64,000 nt of DNA, taken from contig CAMLKR010000001.1 in assembly GCA_946480565.1 (NCBI GenBank), forward strand, positions 1-64,000. The letters run 5' to 3'. Each line of letters opens with the position of its first letter. Within the stretch, counting starts at the first letter, position 1. Source of the stretch: an uncultured Arenimonas sp. Its GTDB lineage: Bacteria > Pseudomonadota > Gammaproteobacteria > Xanthomonadales > Xanthomonadaceae. The notes below the pieces were generated by a model. That model did no database searches and was not told the DNA's origin. It saw only the letters and a program-made list of their open reading frames with translations. The translations under genes and the position numbers were made by a program. Positions 17,176 through 25,644 of this stretch are shown piece after piece.

Positions 17176-17652
17176 ATGTCAAAGCGTCCGCAAGACCCAG
17201 CGCGCATCCTGCGCGTCGCCGTCTGCCTGGTGCCTCCCTGGGCCCTGGTCGACGGCCTGTGCCTGGACGGGATCGAGGTCCGGGCGATGCGGCGTTACGC
17301 GCGCTGGCGCGGCCGCGAGCTGTGCTGGGTGCAGGTGGAGGAAGGGGCGCTGCCGGACGCGCTTTCGGAGGGTCGCGCCGACATCGCCATCGGTGGCCTC
17401 TGCGAAGGCCCGGAACTGGCGCGCCGGGCGCGGCTGGTCCGCTTCGGCCGGCATCGCCTCTGCGCCGGCGAGTCGCGGCATGCGTCCCTGCGCGACCACG
17501 TCTGGGCGGTCGCGCCCGCCGCGATCCCGGCGTGGGCCACGGTCTGCCTGTTCCTGAATCTTCGCCAATGGCGGGAACGTTTTTCCGCGGTCGGCGCGCG
17601 TGGCACGGAAGCTGCAGCGACAGGCCGGCATCCCGAGGAAACCCTGCAATGA
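17176..17652 (+). CDS. Hypothetical protein with solute-binding-domain-like fold fragment
   Basis: The 158-residue product has a first half (about 12-95) that reads like lobe I of family-3 solute-binding proteins: RVAVCLVPPW, then DGIEVRAMRRYARWRGRELCW, then ALSEGRADIAIGGL. There is no signal peptide, the second lobe is missing, and the C-terminus is a short helical and basic stretch, so it may be a cytoplasmic sensor or a decayed transporter part. It has its own sigma-54 promoter and its end contains the next one. Codon use is like its neighbours. The assignment is tentative. Confidence 0.55.
   Translation: MSKRPQDPARILRVAVCLVPPWALVDGLCLDGIEVRAMRRYARWRGRELCWVQVEEGALPDALSEGRADIAIGGLCEGPELARRARLVRFGRHRLCAGESRHASLRDHVWAVAPAAIPAWATVCLFLNLRQWRERFSAVGARGTEAAATGRHPEETLQ
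17600..17616 (+). promoter_or_regulatory. Sigma-54 promoter of the DUF2383 / ferritin-like / catalase unit
   Basis: The site GTGGCACGGAAGCTGCA has GG-N10-GC spacing. It lies inside the end of the preceding gene and shares the 18-base core TGGCACGGAAGCTGCAGC with the site at 1831. The predicted start near 17627 leaves a 22-base leader. Confidence 0.85.
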
Positions 17653-18089
17653 CCAAGACGTCCGCGACCCTGAACGAACTGGTGGAAGCGCTGAACGACG
17701 GCATCGCCTTCTTCGCGCTGGCGGCGGAACGCAGCGCCGAGCCCGCGAACGTCGAACTGTTCCAGCGCATCCGGCACATGAAGGAAACCATCGCCGCCGA
17801 CCTGCGCGCCGAAGTGACCCTCAACGGCGACGAACCCCACGGCGAGGGCTCGTGGCTGGGCGGTTTCCGCCAGACCTACGCCGACCTGCGCGCGCGCCTG
17901 GCCAGCGATTCCGAAGCCAGCTACGTCGCGGCGCTGGAAGAGCAGGAAGACCGGATACGGCAGGCCTTCCGCGACGCGACCGCACCCGGCCAGCCGCTGC
18001 GGGTGCGCGAGCTGGCGGCGACCTACCTGCCCGAGATCGAACAGATGCACGACCGCCTGAGCGCGCTAAAGCGCCGCCACGGCGGATGA
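17649..18089 (+). CDS. DUF2383/PA2169-type four-helix protein
   Basis: The 146-residue all-helical protein has the pattern of DUF2383 (PA2169 family): LNELVEALNDGIAFFALAAE, then LFQRIRHMKETIAADL and a C-terminal LPEIEQMHDRLSALK. The family is a ferritin-like four-helix bundle with no established activity and is found in stress-induced gene sets. It is preceded by one of the best sigma-54 sites in the window. The ferritin-like gene follows after 97 bases that contain a strong hairpin. Confidence 0.8.
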   Translation: MTKTSATLNELVEALNDGIAFFALAAERSAEPANVELFQRIRHMKETIAADLRAEVTLNGDEPHGEGSWLGGFRQTYADLRARLASDSEASYVAALEEQEDRIRQAFRDATAPGQPLRVRELAATYLPEIEQMHDRLSALKRRHGG

Positions 18090-18128
18090 GCTTCCGGACC
18101 GGCATTCCCCCCGGCCGGTCCACGCGGC

Positions 18129-18157
18129 GGCGCCCCGGGCCACGCGCCCGGGGCGCC
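18129..18157. terminator. 11-bp GC hairpin between DUF2383 and ferritin-like genes
   Basis: Arms ggcgccccggg (18129-18139) and cccggggcgcc (18147-18157) pair perfectly with a seven-base loop. No T run follows. It may reduce transcription into the next gene or protect mRNA ends; a classical terminator is unlikely. Confidence 0.5.
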
Positions 18158-18186
18158 TGCGGCCTTCCCACCCCCAGGAGAACCCC

Positions 18187-18810
18187 ATGGCCAAGAACAA
18201 GAAGGAATACGACCGCGCCCAGCTCGAGGAACTGCTGCTGCAGGCGCTGGAAACCGAACTCGGCGGCATCAAGGTCTATACCGCGGCCATCGGCTGCGCG
18301 GTGAACGACGACCTGCGCGAGGAATGGCAGGAGTACCTGGAAGAAACGCGCCGGCACCGCGACGTGCTGGTGAACGTGTTCGAGCAGATCGGGCTCGACC
18401 CGGGCCGGCAGTCGCCGGGCCGCGAGGTGGTCGCCCACCTGGGCCAGTCGCTGGTGCGGGCCATCGAGATGGCGCGCGAGGCCGGCGACCCGGCCGCCGC
18501 CGAACTGGTCGCCGGCGAATGCGTGGTGCTGGCCGAGACCAAGGACCACCAGAACTGGGAGCTGATCGGCCTGCTGGCCGAAAAGGGCAAGGGCGAAGAG
18601 ACCGAGCTGCTGATGCAGGCCTACGACGCCGTGGCCAAGGACGAACACCACCACCTGCTGCACACCGCCGGCTGGACCCGCGAGCTGTGGATCCAGTCGC
18701 TGGGCCTGCCGGCCGTGCTGCCGCCGCCGGAGGAGGTCAAGCACGTCGAGACCAAGATCGGCGCCTCGCGCGCCGAGCAGGCGCGCGACGACATGCTCAA
18801 GAAGCACTGA
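18187..18810 (+). CDS. Ferritin-like domain protein
   Basis: The 207-residue helical protein has a ferritin-like arrangement of acidic and histidine residues in pairs: LETELGGIKVY, LEETRRHRDVL, VAGECVVLAETKDHQNWELI and AVAKDEHHHLLHT. These could supply a di-metal site (E..H type ligands). It is longer than bacterioferritin and lacks a heme-binding Met in the expected place. A cytoplasmic role in iron or peroxide handling is likely, consistent with the catalase gene two genes downstream. Start: agga lies seven bases before the ATG. Confidence 0.75.
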   Translation: MAKNKKEYDRAQLEELLLQALETELGGIKVYTAAIGCAVNDDLREEWQEYLEETRRHRDVLVNVFEQIGLDPGRQSPGREVVAHLGQSLVRAIEMAREAGDPAAAELVAGECVVLAETKDHQNWELIGLLAEKGKGEETELLMQAYDAVAKDEHHHLLHTAGWTRELWIQSLGLPAVLPPPEEVKHVETKIGASRAEQARDDMLKKH

Positions 18811-18813
18811 GCC

Positions 18814-19140
18814 GTGACCGAGGCCATCGGCTGGCTGGCGTCGGCGGTGCTGCTGGCGACCCTGCTGCGCCAGGTGCTGGTGCAGTGGCGCAGCGGCAGC
18901 ACCGAGGGCGTTTCGTCCTGGCTGTTCATCGGCCAGCTGACGGCCAGCGCGGGTTTCGCCCTCTACAGCTGGCTGCTGCAGAACTGGGTCTTCCTGACCA
19001 CGAACTCGGCCCTGTGCCTGACCGCCATCGCCGGCCAGCTGATCTACCGGCGCAACCGCCGCCGCTTCGACCACGCCTTCGCCGCCAGCCTGCGGCGCGG
19101 GCCCCAGCCAAGGATCCGCCATGACCAGGAAATCGCCTGA
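18814..19140 (+). CDS. PQ-loop / SemiSWEET-type small membrane protein
   Basis: The 108-residue protein starts at a GTG four bases after the previous stop. It has three hydrophobic helices and the PQ-loop-like segment LLRQVLVQWRSGSTEGVSSWLF, as in SemiSWEET transporters, then TNSALCLTAIAGQLIYRR. Homologous half-size carriers dimerise to move small solutes. The substrate is unknown. Its last 20 bases overlap the start of the catalase gene, so the two are coupled. Confidence 0.75.
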   Translation: MTEAIGWLASAVLLATLLRQVLVQWRSGSTEGVSSWLFIGQLTASAGFALYSWLLQNWVFLTTNSALCLTAIAGQLIYRRNRRRFDHAFAASLRRGPQPRIRHDQEIA

Positions 19141-21445
19141 ATCCGCCCCGCCCACCGGGGCGGCGGCGCTGCGCGCCCGGATCGATGCCGGCGATGCGAT
19201 GGCCCGCGCCATGCCGCACAACGCCGACAAGGCCGACGAGTACGATCCGCGCGCCAGCACGGCGCCCTCGGAAGGCACGCACCTGGCGCCGGAAGACGCC
19301 GCTGCCGGCGCCAGCACGCTCAGCGAGGCCAACGCCAACGCCAAGACCGGCGCCCGCCCCGAACCCGGCGCGGACCCCACCACCGGCCCGCTGGAGCGCG
19401 TGCGCGTGGACCCGGCGGGGCGTCGCCTCACCACCAACCTGGGCGTGCCGGTCGGGGACAACCAGAACAGCCTGACCGCGGGGCGGCGCGGGCCGGCCCT
19501 GCTGAAGGATTTCATCCTCCGGGAAAAGATCACCCACTTCGACCACGAGCGCATTCCCGAGCGCATCGTGCATGCGCGCGGGTCAGGCGCCCACGGCTAT
19601 TTCGAATGCACCCGCGCCCTTGCCGACCTGACCCGGGCGGCGCCGTTCCGCAAGCGCGGCCAGCGCACGCCGGTGTTCGTGCGCTTCTCCACCGTGCTGG
19701 GCGAACGCGGCTCCAAGGACACCGCACGCGACGCCCGCGGCTTCGCGGTCAAGTTCTACACCGACGAGGGCAACTGGGACCTGGTGGGCAACAACATCCC
19801 GGTGTTCTTCATCCAGGACGCGATGAAGTTCCCGGACCTGGTGCATGCCGCCAAGCCCGAGCCGCACCACGGCATGCCGCAGGCCGCGGCCGCGCACGAC
19901 ACCTTCTGGGATTTCGTCTCGCTGATGCCCGAATCCACCCACATGCTGATGTGGGTGATGTCGGACCGCGGCATCCCGCGCAGCTACCGGATGATGCAGG
20001 GCTTCGGCGTGCACACCTTCCGCCTGGTCAACGCCGCCGGAGAAAGTTCGCTGGTCAAGTTCCACTGGACGCCGAAGCTGGGCGTGCATTCGCTGGTCTG
20101 GGACGAGGCGGTGAAGATCTCGGGCGCCGATCCCGACTACCACCGGCGCGACCTGTGGGACGCGATCGAGGCGGGCGACTACCCCGAATGGGAGCTGGGC
20201 ATGCAGGTGTTCAGCGAGGCCCAGGCCGACGCCTTCAGCTTCGACGTGCTCGATCCGACCAAGATCGTGCCCGAAGAACTGGTGCCGGTGATGCCGGTGG
20301 GCCGCCTGGTGCTCGACCGCAACCCCGACAACTTCTTCGCCGAGACCGAGCAGGTGGCCTTCTGCGCCGCGCACGTCATCCCCGGCATCGACTTCACCAA
20401 CGACCCGCTGTTGGCCGGGCGCATCCACTCCTACGTGGACACCCAGATCAGCCGGCTGGGCGGGTCGAACTTCCACGAGATCCCGATCAATGCGCCGGTC
20501 TGCCCGGTGCACAACCACCAGCGCGACGGCATGCACCGCCAGGCCGTGCACCGCGGCCAGGTGGCCTACGAACCGAACTCGCTGGGCGGCGGCTGTCCGT
20601 TCCAGGCCGGCGCCGCCGGCTTCGTCTCCTTCCCCGAACCGGTGCAGGGCGAGGAGCTGCGCGGCAAGCCCGAGCGTTTTGCCGAGCACTTCAACCAGGC
20701 GGCGATGTTCTACGAAAGCCAGACCGAGGCCGAGAAGCGCCACATCGAGGCGGCGTTCCGCTTCGAGCTGAGCAAGGTCACCGTGCCGGCGATCCGCGAA
20801 CGCACGGTGGCGATGCTGCGCAACGCCTCGGAGATGCTGGCGCAGGCGGTCGCCGACGGCCTGGGACTGCCCATGCCGGCCGCGATGCCGCGGGCGCTGG
20901 ATCCGCCGCCCGCGCCCGAGGTGAGCGAATCGCCGGCGCTCAGCCAGTTCTCGCTGCCCGGCGAAGCCACCATCCGCAGTCGCCGGATCGCGGTGCTGGT
21001 CGCCGACGGGGTCGACTTGGACACCGCGGCGGCGATCCGCCGTGGCCTGGAAGAGGCGGGGGCGATGGTGCGCTGGGTCGGGCCGCGGGTCGGGCTGCAC
21101 CGCGCCGGCGGCGGCGGCGAATTCGAGGCCGAGGCCTCCCTGGAAAGCGAAGCCTCGGTGCTGTTCGACGCGATGGTCGTGCCGGGCGGCGATACCGCGG
21201 TCGACCTGCTGGTGGCCGACGGCCGCGCCATCGAATTCGTGCGCGACCAGTACCGCCACTGCAAGGCCATGCTCGCCGTCGGCGAGGGCCGGCGGCTGTT
21301 CGAGGCCGCCGGGCTCGGCGAGGTGCTGGATGACGCCGGGCTGATCGTCGCGCCGGCCTTCAACCGCGGCCTGGTCTCGGATTTCGCCGCCCAGGTGGCG
21401 CGCCACCGCGTGTTCGAACGCGAGCGGGATCCGCCGGCGGCTTGA
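19121..21445 (+). CDS. katE: Large-subunit monofunctional catalase (HPII type)
   Basis: The 774-residue protein has a 130-residue N-terminal extension, the heme catalase core and a C-terminal DJ-1/PfpI-like flavodoxin domain (about 620-770), the layout of HPII catalases. The distal catalytic His151 lies in [12 protein letters not shown], and the proximal heme ligand Tyr438 in [12 protein letters not shown]. It breaks down hydrogen peroxide in the cytoplasm. In Escherichia coli the equivalent gene is under RpoS; here it is the last gene of a unit whose first promoter is of sigma-54 type. A 12-bp inverted repeat follows the stop. Confidence 0.95.
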   Translation: MTRKSPESAPPTGAAALRARIDAGDAMARAMPHNADKADEYDPRASTAPSEGTHLAPEDAAAGASTLSEANANAKTGARPEPGADPTTGPLERVRVDPAGRRLTTNLGVPVGDNQNSLTAGRRGPALLKDFILREKITHFDHERIPERIVHARGSGAHGYFECTRALADLTRAAPFRKRGQRTPVFVRFSTVLGERGSKDTARDARGFAVKFYTDEGNWDLVGNNIPVFFIQDAMKFPDLVHAAKPEPHHGMPQAAAAHDTFWDFVSLMPESTHMLMWVMSDRGIPRSYRMMQGFGVHTFRLVNAAGESSLVKFHWTPKLGVHSLVWDEAVKISGADPDYHRRDLWDAIEAGDYPEWELGMQVFSEAQADAFSFDVLDPTKIVPEELVPVMPVGRLVLDRNPDNFFAETEQVAFCAAHVIPGIDFTNDPLLAGRIHSYVDTQISRLGGSNFHEIPINAPVCPVHNHQRDGMHRQAVHRGQVAYEPNSLGGGCPFQAGAAGFVSFPEPVQGEELRGKPERFAEHFNQAAMFYESQTEAEKRHIEAAFRFELSKVTVPAIRERTVAMLRNASEMLAQAVADGLGLPMPAAMPRALDPPPAPEVSESPALSQFSLPGEATIRSRRIAVLVADGVDLDTAAAIRRGLEEAGAMVRWVGPRVGLHRAGGGGEFEAEASLESEASVLFDAMVVPGGDTAVDLLVADGRAIEFVRDQYRHCKAMLAVGEGRRLFEAAGLGEVLDDAGLIVAPAFNRGLVSDFAAQVARHRVFERERDPPAA

Positions 21446-21449
21446 TGGG

Positions 21450-21492
21450 GCGCAGCGTCGATCCGCGCAGCGTGCGCCGGTCGACGCTGCGC
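21450..21492. terminator. Inverted repeat after katE
   Basis: Arms gcgcagcgtcga (21450-21461) and tcgacgctgcgc (21481-21492) pair perfectly over 12 bases with a 19-base loop. There is no T run. It probably marks the 3' end of the catalase transcript. Confidence 0.55.
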
Positions 21493-21574
21493 GGGGCGAC
21501 GCCTATCCTTGCGCGGGTCCGCTCCGGCCACCTTCCCCGCGCACGGCGGACATCCCCGTCCCGGAGTCCGCCCC

Positions 21575-22933
21575 ATGAAGTTCCTCTTGCGCATCGCCCT
21601 CTACCTGCTGGCGCCGGTCCTGATCGTGTTCGCCGGCATGGGCGCGCTGAGGGGCGCGGCGATGGGCGACCAGGAGCGTGCGGCCGCCGACTGGCTGCGC
21701 ACGGTGCCGGACGGGTCGCCGCAGGACAACGGATATTCCTGGCTGGCGTTTTCCTCCTACGAGGTGCCGGAGGACAAACTGGCTTCGGTGACGGCGTCCG
21801 AGGTGGGGCGCTTCGTCGCCTGGGAAAAGGCGATGGTGCAGGACACCGTCGACCGCTGGGACTTCGCCTTCAACGGGCTGCAGGAACTTTCGGGCGTCGA
21901 GTTCGACGGCCCCCGCGCCCAGGCCTATCCGCAGCGCCCGGACTGGCGTGTTCCCCCGATCTTCTGCGCCGCGCAGAGCCGCGGTTGCCTGGCGCGGATC
22001 GCTGCGGCCCCGGAACCGGTGCGGGCTGAGCTGGCGGCGCAGGCCGGGCGGCTGGAAGCGGCCGAGCGTGCGCTGGCCGCCGGTGAATTCGGCGACCCGT
22101 ATCCGCCGAGCATGTTCGCGCCGCTGCCGCCGATGCAGTACCTCCGCCTGCCCCTGACGCGGGCCGCGCTGCTGGCGGTGGACGGCCACGTCGACGAGGC
22201 GATGCGCCGCAGCTGCGGCCAGCTCGCCGACAGCCGGCGGCTGGCCGCCGACAGCAACATGCTGGTGCACAAGCTGGTGCTGCTGAGCCATGCGCAGGGC
22301 GCGGCCGAGCTGCTGCTCGACCTGCGCCGCGCCCATCCCGGGCGAACGCTACCCGCGAACTGCGCCTCGGCCCTGGCGCCGGTCGTGCCGCAGCACTACC
22401 TGGCCTGCGAGTCGCTGCGCCGCGAAGCGGCCTGGCAGGCCCGCCTCTGGCGGCAGCTGCAGCGGGAGATGACCGGCCGGCCCTTTCCGGCCCAGGTGCT
22501 GTTCCGCCATTTCCTGCAGGACGCCGAGCTGTTGGAGGCCTGGCTGGGCATGAGCTACGCCGGCTACTGCAGCGAGGACTTCACCCGCGCCGCGATGGCC
22601 GGCGAGGCGCTGGTGCCGCCGCCGCCGGTGGTCGCCGTGGACGACCCGCGCTGCGCGCTGGCCAGCCTGAGCTGCCGGATGTTGACCGACAGCCTGGCGG
22701 TGCAGGGCATCAAGTATCAGGCGCGCATGCAGCAGCTTTCCGCGAAACTGCAGCTGCTGCTGGCGGCGCATGAAGTCGCCGACGGCAGGGCCACGGTGGA
22801 TGGCCTGCTGGCCCGGGGCATTCCCGGCCACACCCTGTCGCTGGACCCGACCGGGCGGATCCGCCTCGCCTCCGGCCCCGGCATGCGGGAGCCGCTGGCC
22901 TTCGACCTCGAACTGCTGCCGGCCGCGGACTGA
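21575..22933 (+). CDS. Hypothetical membrane-anchored protein, 452 aa
   Basis: I do not recognise the family. The N-terminus (residues 1-27) is one hydrophobic helix, either a signal anchor or an uncleaved signal peptide. The remaining 425 residues look soluble and largely helical, with paired cysteines (for example IFCAAQSRGC and CALASLSC) that suggest a periplasmic location with disulfides. It stands alone, with a stop 19 bases before the convergent hydrolase gene end. The start has ggag nine bases ahead of the ATG. No catalytic motif is visible. Confidence 0.7.
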   Translation: MKFLLRIALYLLAPVLIVFAGMGALRGAAMGDQERAAADWLRTVPDGSPQDNGYSWLAFSSYEVPEDKLASVTASEVGRFVAWEKAMVQDTVDRWDFAFNGLQELSGVEFDGPRAQAYPQRPDWRVPPIFCAAQSRGCLARIAAAPEPVRAELAAQAGRLEAAERALAAGEFGDPYPPSMFAPLPPMQYLRLPLTRAALLAVDGHVDEAMRRSCGQLADSRRLAADSNMLVHKLVLLSHAQGAAELLLDLRRAHPGRTLPANCASALAPVVPQHYLACESLRREAAWQARLWRQLQREMTGRPFPAQVLFRHFLQDAELLEAWLGMSYAGYCSEDFTRAAMAGEALVPPPPVVAVDDPRCALASLSCRMLTDSLAVQGIKYQARMQQLSAKLQLLLAAHEVADGRATVDGLLARGIPGHTLSLDPTGRIRLASGPGMREPLAFDLELLPAAD

Positions 22934-22952
22934 GTCCGCTGCGCGCGACGGC

Positions 22953-23918
22953 TCACGCCAGCCGCCACAGCGCGCGGGCTTCTTCGGCGACCAGGTCGGG
23001 AAACTCCTCGGGGAAGAACAGGTTGGCGCCTTCGATGCGGCGCACGCCCTGCAGGTTGCCGAGCGTGCGCTCCAGCCAGGCCGCGCCTTCGGTGGAGAAG
23101 GTGGTGTCGCCCATGCCCCAGACCACGCGGCTGGGAATGCGCGATGCGCGCAGCGCGGCTGCGGTCCCGGCCAGCACGTTCCGTTCGAGGCCGATCGCGT
23201 AGGCGTGGGTGCCGTCGGGGTTGGCGACCAGCGGCGCCAGGTAGACGTCCACCGCTTCGTCGGTGGGGTTGTGGCGGAAGGTGTAGGTCAGGCCGCCGAG
23301 TCCTTGCGCCGAACGCGCCAGGTCCGGGTCGTGCAGCCACGGCGCCAGCCATTCGGCGACGAAGCGGCCCTCGTGCGCCAGCGCGATCACCGGCAGCAGG
23401 GGCTTGGGCGGGCAGTCGATCTCGGTGTCGCCATTGGTCAGCAGCAGGCTGCGCACGCGGTCCGGATGGCCGATCGCGAGCAGTTGCGCCACCGCGCTGC
23501 CGCTGTCGTTCGCGACCACGTCGGCGCGCGCCACGCCCAGGTGGTCCAGCAGCGCCAGCAGCATGCCCACCTGGTCGGCCGGCGCCACGCCCTGGCCGGC
23601 CGCGACCCGCGTGAAGCCGTGGCCCATGAAGTCGGGCGCTATGCAGCGGCGGTCGGCGCACAGGCGGTCGATCACGCCGCGCCACTGGAAGCCGTTGAGC
23701 GGGAAGCCGTGCAGGAACAGCGCGGCGTCGCCTTCACCGCGTTCGAAATACGCGATGTCGCCGAAGCGCGTGGCGGCGTAGCGGCGCGCGGCGTGGAAGG
23801 CGGCGCGGTCCATCGGCGGCACGGCGGTCTCGGCGCGCAGGCCCTGCGGCCCGCCGCAGCCGGCCAGTGCGGTGGCGGCGAGGCCGCCGGTGGCGATCAG
23901 GAAATGGCGGCGCTGCAT
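22953..23918 (-). CDS. Alpha/beta hydrolase, Tat/lipoprotein signal, Asp-nucleophile type
   Basis: The 321-residue precursor starts MQRRHFLIATGG, with a twin-arginine pair and a possible lipobox (LAGC), so it is exported. The fold shows FLHGFPLNGFQW (oxyanion region), the nucleophile elbow VANDSGSAV, with Asp in the nucleophile place as in haloalkane dehalogenases and epoxide hydrolases, and HNP near the cap domain. The substrate is not predictable. It is divergent from an HTH regulator gene 162 bases away that may control it. A longer frame exists upstream, but the chosen ATG starts directly at the signal peptide. Confidence 0.75.
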   Translation of the reverse strand: MQRRHFLIATGGLAATALAGCGGPQGLRAETAVPPMDRAAFHAARRYAATRFGDIAYFERGEGDAALFLHGFPLNGFQWRGVIDRLCADRRCIAPDFMGHGFTRVAAGQGVAPADQVGMLLALLDHLGVARADVVANDSGSAVAQLLAIGHPDRVRSLLLTNGDTEIDCPPKPLLPVIALAHEGRFVAEWLAPWLHDPDLARSAQGLGGLTYTFRHNPTDEAVDVYLAPLVANPDGTHAYAIGLERNVLAGTAAALRASRIPSRVVWGMGDTTFSTEGAAWLERTLGNLQGVRRIEGANLFFPEEFPDLVAEEARALWRLA

Positions 23919-24080
23919 GGTGGTCTCCGGCGTGGACGGTGGCGCCAAGGTGACCATCCGCGTGTTCGGCCTCAATGCCCGCGCGGGTCATGCCGACATG
24001 ACCTGCCAGGTCATCGCCCGCGACAGGTCCGCGGCCTATGCTTGGCCCGCGGGATGTTCCGCCGTCCGACGATGCCGCCC

Positions 24081-24887
24081 ATGTCCGCTGCTCCCATCGG
24101 CCTGCTGCTGCGCGAATGGCGCGCGGCGCGACGCCTGAGCCAACTCGACCTGTCCCTGGCGGCCGGCGTTTCCACCCGCCACATCAGCTACGTCGAGACC
24201 GGCAAGGCCCGTCCCAGCCGCGAGCTGGTCACGCGCCTGGCCGACACGCTGGAGATGCCGCTGCGCGAGCGCAACGCGCTGCTAGTGGCCGCCGGCTTCG
24301 CGCCGAAATACCCCGAGACGGTGCTCGATACGCCGGCGCTGGCGGCGGTGCGGCGCGCCATCGATTCGATCCTGCGGCAGCAGGAGCCGTACCCCGCCTT
24401 CCTGCTGAACCGGCACTGGGACGTGCTGGCCGCCAACGCCGCGGCCGCGCGGGTCACCGGCTTCCTGCTCGACGGCCGAGCCAATCCGCAGACCAACATG
24501 ATCCGCCAGTTCTTCGACCCCGAGGCGCTGCGCGGCGCGGTCCGCAACTGGGAAGAGATCGCCCGCGACCTGATCCGCCACCTGCACATCGAAGTCGCCG
24601 CCGCGCCGTCCGACGGCGCCGCGCGCGAGCTGCTCAGGGACGTGCTGGCTTATCCCGGCGTGCCGGCCAGCTGGCGCCTGCGCGACGTCGGCGCCTCGCC
24701 GGCGCCGCTGCTGACGACGGTGTTCGAGAAGAACGGCCGCGAACTGCGCTTCTTCTCCACCATCACCACCTTCGGCACGCCGCACGACGTGACCCTGGAC
24801 GAGCTGCGGATCGAATGCGCCTTCCCCGAAGACGAGGCCACGGCCGCCTTCTGCCGCGAACTGCGCGACGCAGCCGACACGGGATAG
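24081..24887 (+). CDS. XRE-type regulator with MmyB-like ligand domain
   Basis: The 268-residue protein has an N-terminal helix-turn-helix (about 5-65: LREWRAARRLSQLDLSLAAGVSTRHISYVETGKARPSRELV) followed by the MmyB-like sensing domain (NRHWDVLAANAAA and FFDPE motifs). The family acts as a local repressor or activator, often of a divergent oxidoreductase or hydrolase gene, and here the divergent neighbour is the exported hydrolase. A second ATG three codons earlier is also possible. Confidence 0.85.
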   Translation: MSAAPIGLLLREWRAARRLSQLDLSLAAGVSTRHISYVETGKARPSRELVTRLADTLEMPLRERNALLVAAGFAPKYPETVLDTPALAAVRRAIDSILRQQEPYPAFLLNRHWDVLAANAAAARVTGFLLDGRANPQTNMIRQFFDPEALRGAVRNWEEIARDLIRHLHIEVAAAPSDGAARELLRDVLAYPGVPASWRLRDVGASPAPLLTTVFEKNGRELRFFSTITTFGTPHDVTLDELRIECAFPEDEATAAFCRELRDAADTG

Positions 24888-24967
24888 CACGCTTTCGACG
24901 AGCGTTCCAGACCGCAGCCGTGGCGCAACCATGGGCCACGCCCACCGCCCTGCCGAAGGAACCGCCC

Positions 24968-25597
24968 ATGTCCGCCCTTCCGATGTCCGAACCCTTCACC
25001 CGCGGCGGTCGCGACCGCGCGCTGCCGCCGCTGCTGCTCACGCTGTCGCTGTGCCTGGGCTTCGGGCTGGGCGTGCAGGCCCTGGTGATGCTGGCGATGG
25101 CGGGCCAGGGCCAGCTGCCGCAGGCGCCGCGCCTGCTGGCCGACGCCGCGCGCCTGCTGGTGCTGTGCGCGGGCACCGGGCTGGGCCTGGTGATCGCCGC
25201 GGGCGTGTCGAAAGGGCGCTGGGGCCTGGCGATGGGACTGGCCGGCATCGGCGCGGCGCTGGCCTTCCTGCTGGCCCGCTTCATCCAGATCGCGACGCTG
25301 CGCGCCCTGACCGGCGGCGACATCCATGGCGCCATGCCCTGGGCCGACGCCGCGCTGCACGGCCTCGTGTTCGCCCTGCTGGCCGGCGCACTGCCGCTGC
25401 TGGCGCGGGAAGGCGCGGGCCTGCGGGCACCAGCCTGCCTGGGCGCCGCGCTGGGCAGCATCGCCTTCGCGGTGGAGTGGGCGACCCTGCCCGGGGACGC
25501 CGACCTGCTGACGCGCGCCCTGATGGACATCGGCGTCGCGGCGGGCCTGGCCCTGGCGCTGTCGCTGGCGCCGCGGATCGGACGCCGCCGCGGCTGA
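24968..25597 (+). CDS. Hypothetical multi-pass membrane protein
   Basis: The 209-residue protein has about six hydrophobic helices (near 22-48, 60-85, 92-112, 130-150, 155-172 and 185-202) separated by short loops, and no recognisable family motif. It lies between the MmyB-type regulator and ntrB with gaps of 80 and 47 bases. Ends are hydrophilic and basic at the C-terminus (RIGRRRG). Role unknown. Confidence 0.65.
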   Translation: MSALPMSEPFTRGGRDRALPPLLLTLSLCLGFGLGVQALVMLAMAGQGQLPQAPRLLADAARLLVLCAGTGLGLVIAAGVSKGRWGLAMGLAGIGAALAFLLARFIQIATLRALTGGDIHGAMPWADAALHGLVFALLAGALPLLAREGAGLRAPACLGAALGSIAFAVEWATLPGDADLLTRALMDIGVAAGLALALSLAPRIGRRRG

Positions 25598-25644
25598 CCG
25601 GCGCGGCGCTTCGGATCGGGCCGCGGCTTCACTATGCTGCGGCC

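Noticed and set aside
18090..18186. Search for a separate sigma-54 site before the ferritin-like gene
   Set aside because: GG-rich DNA gives near fits but no GC at the right distance with TTGC or CTGC. The gene is probably read from 17600.
21446..21574. Possible promoter of sigma-54 type before the 452-aa gene (ccttgcg)
   Set aside because: The bases ten positions upstream are AC rather than GG.
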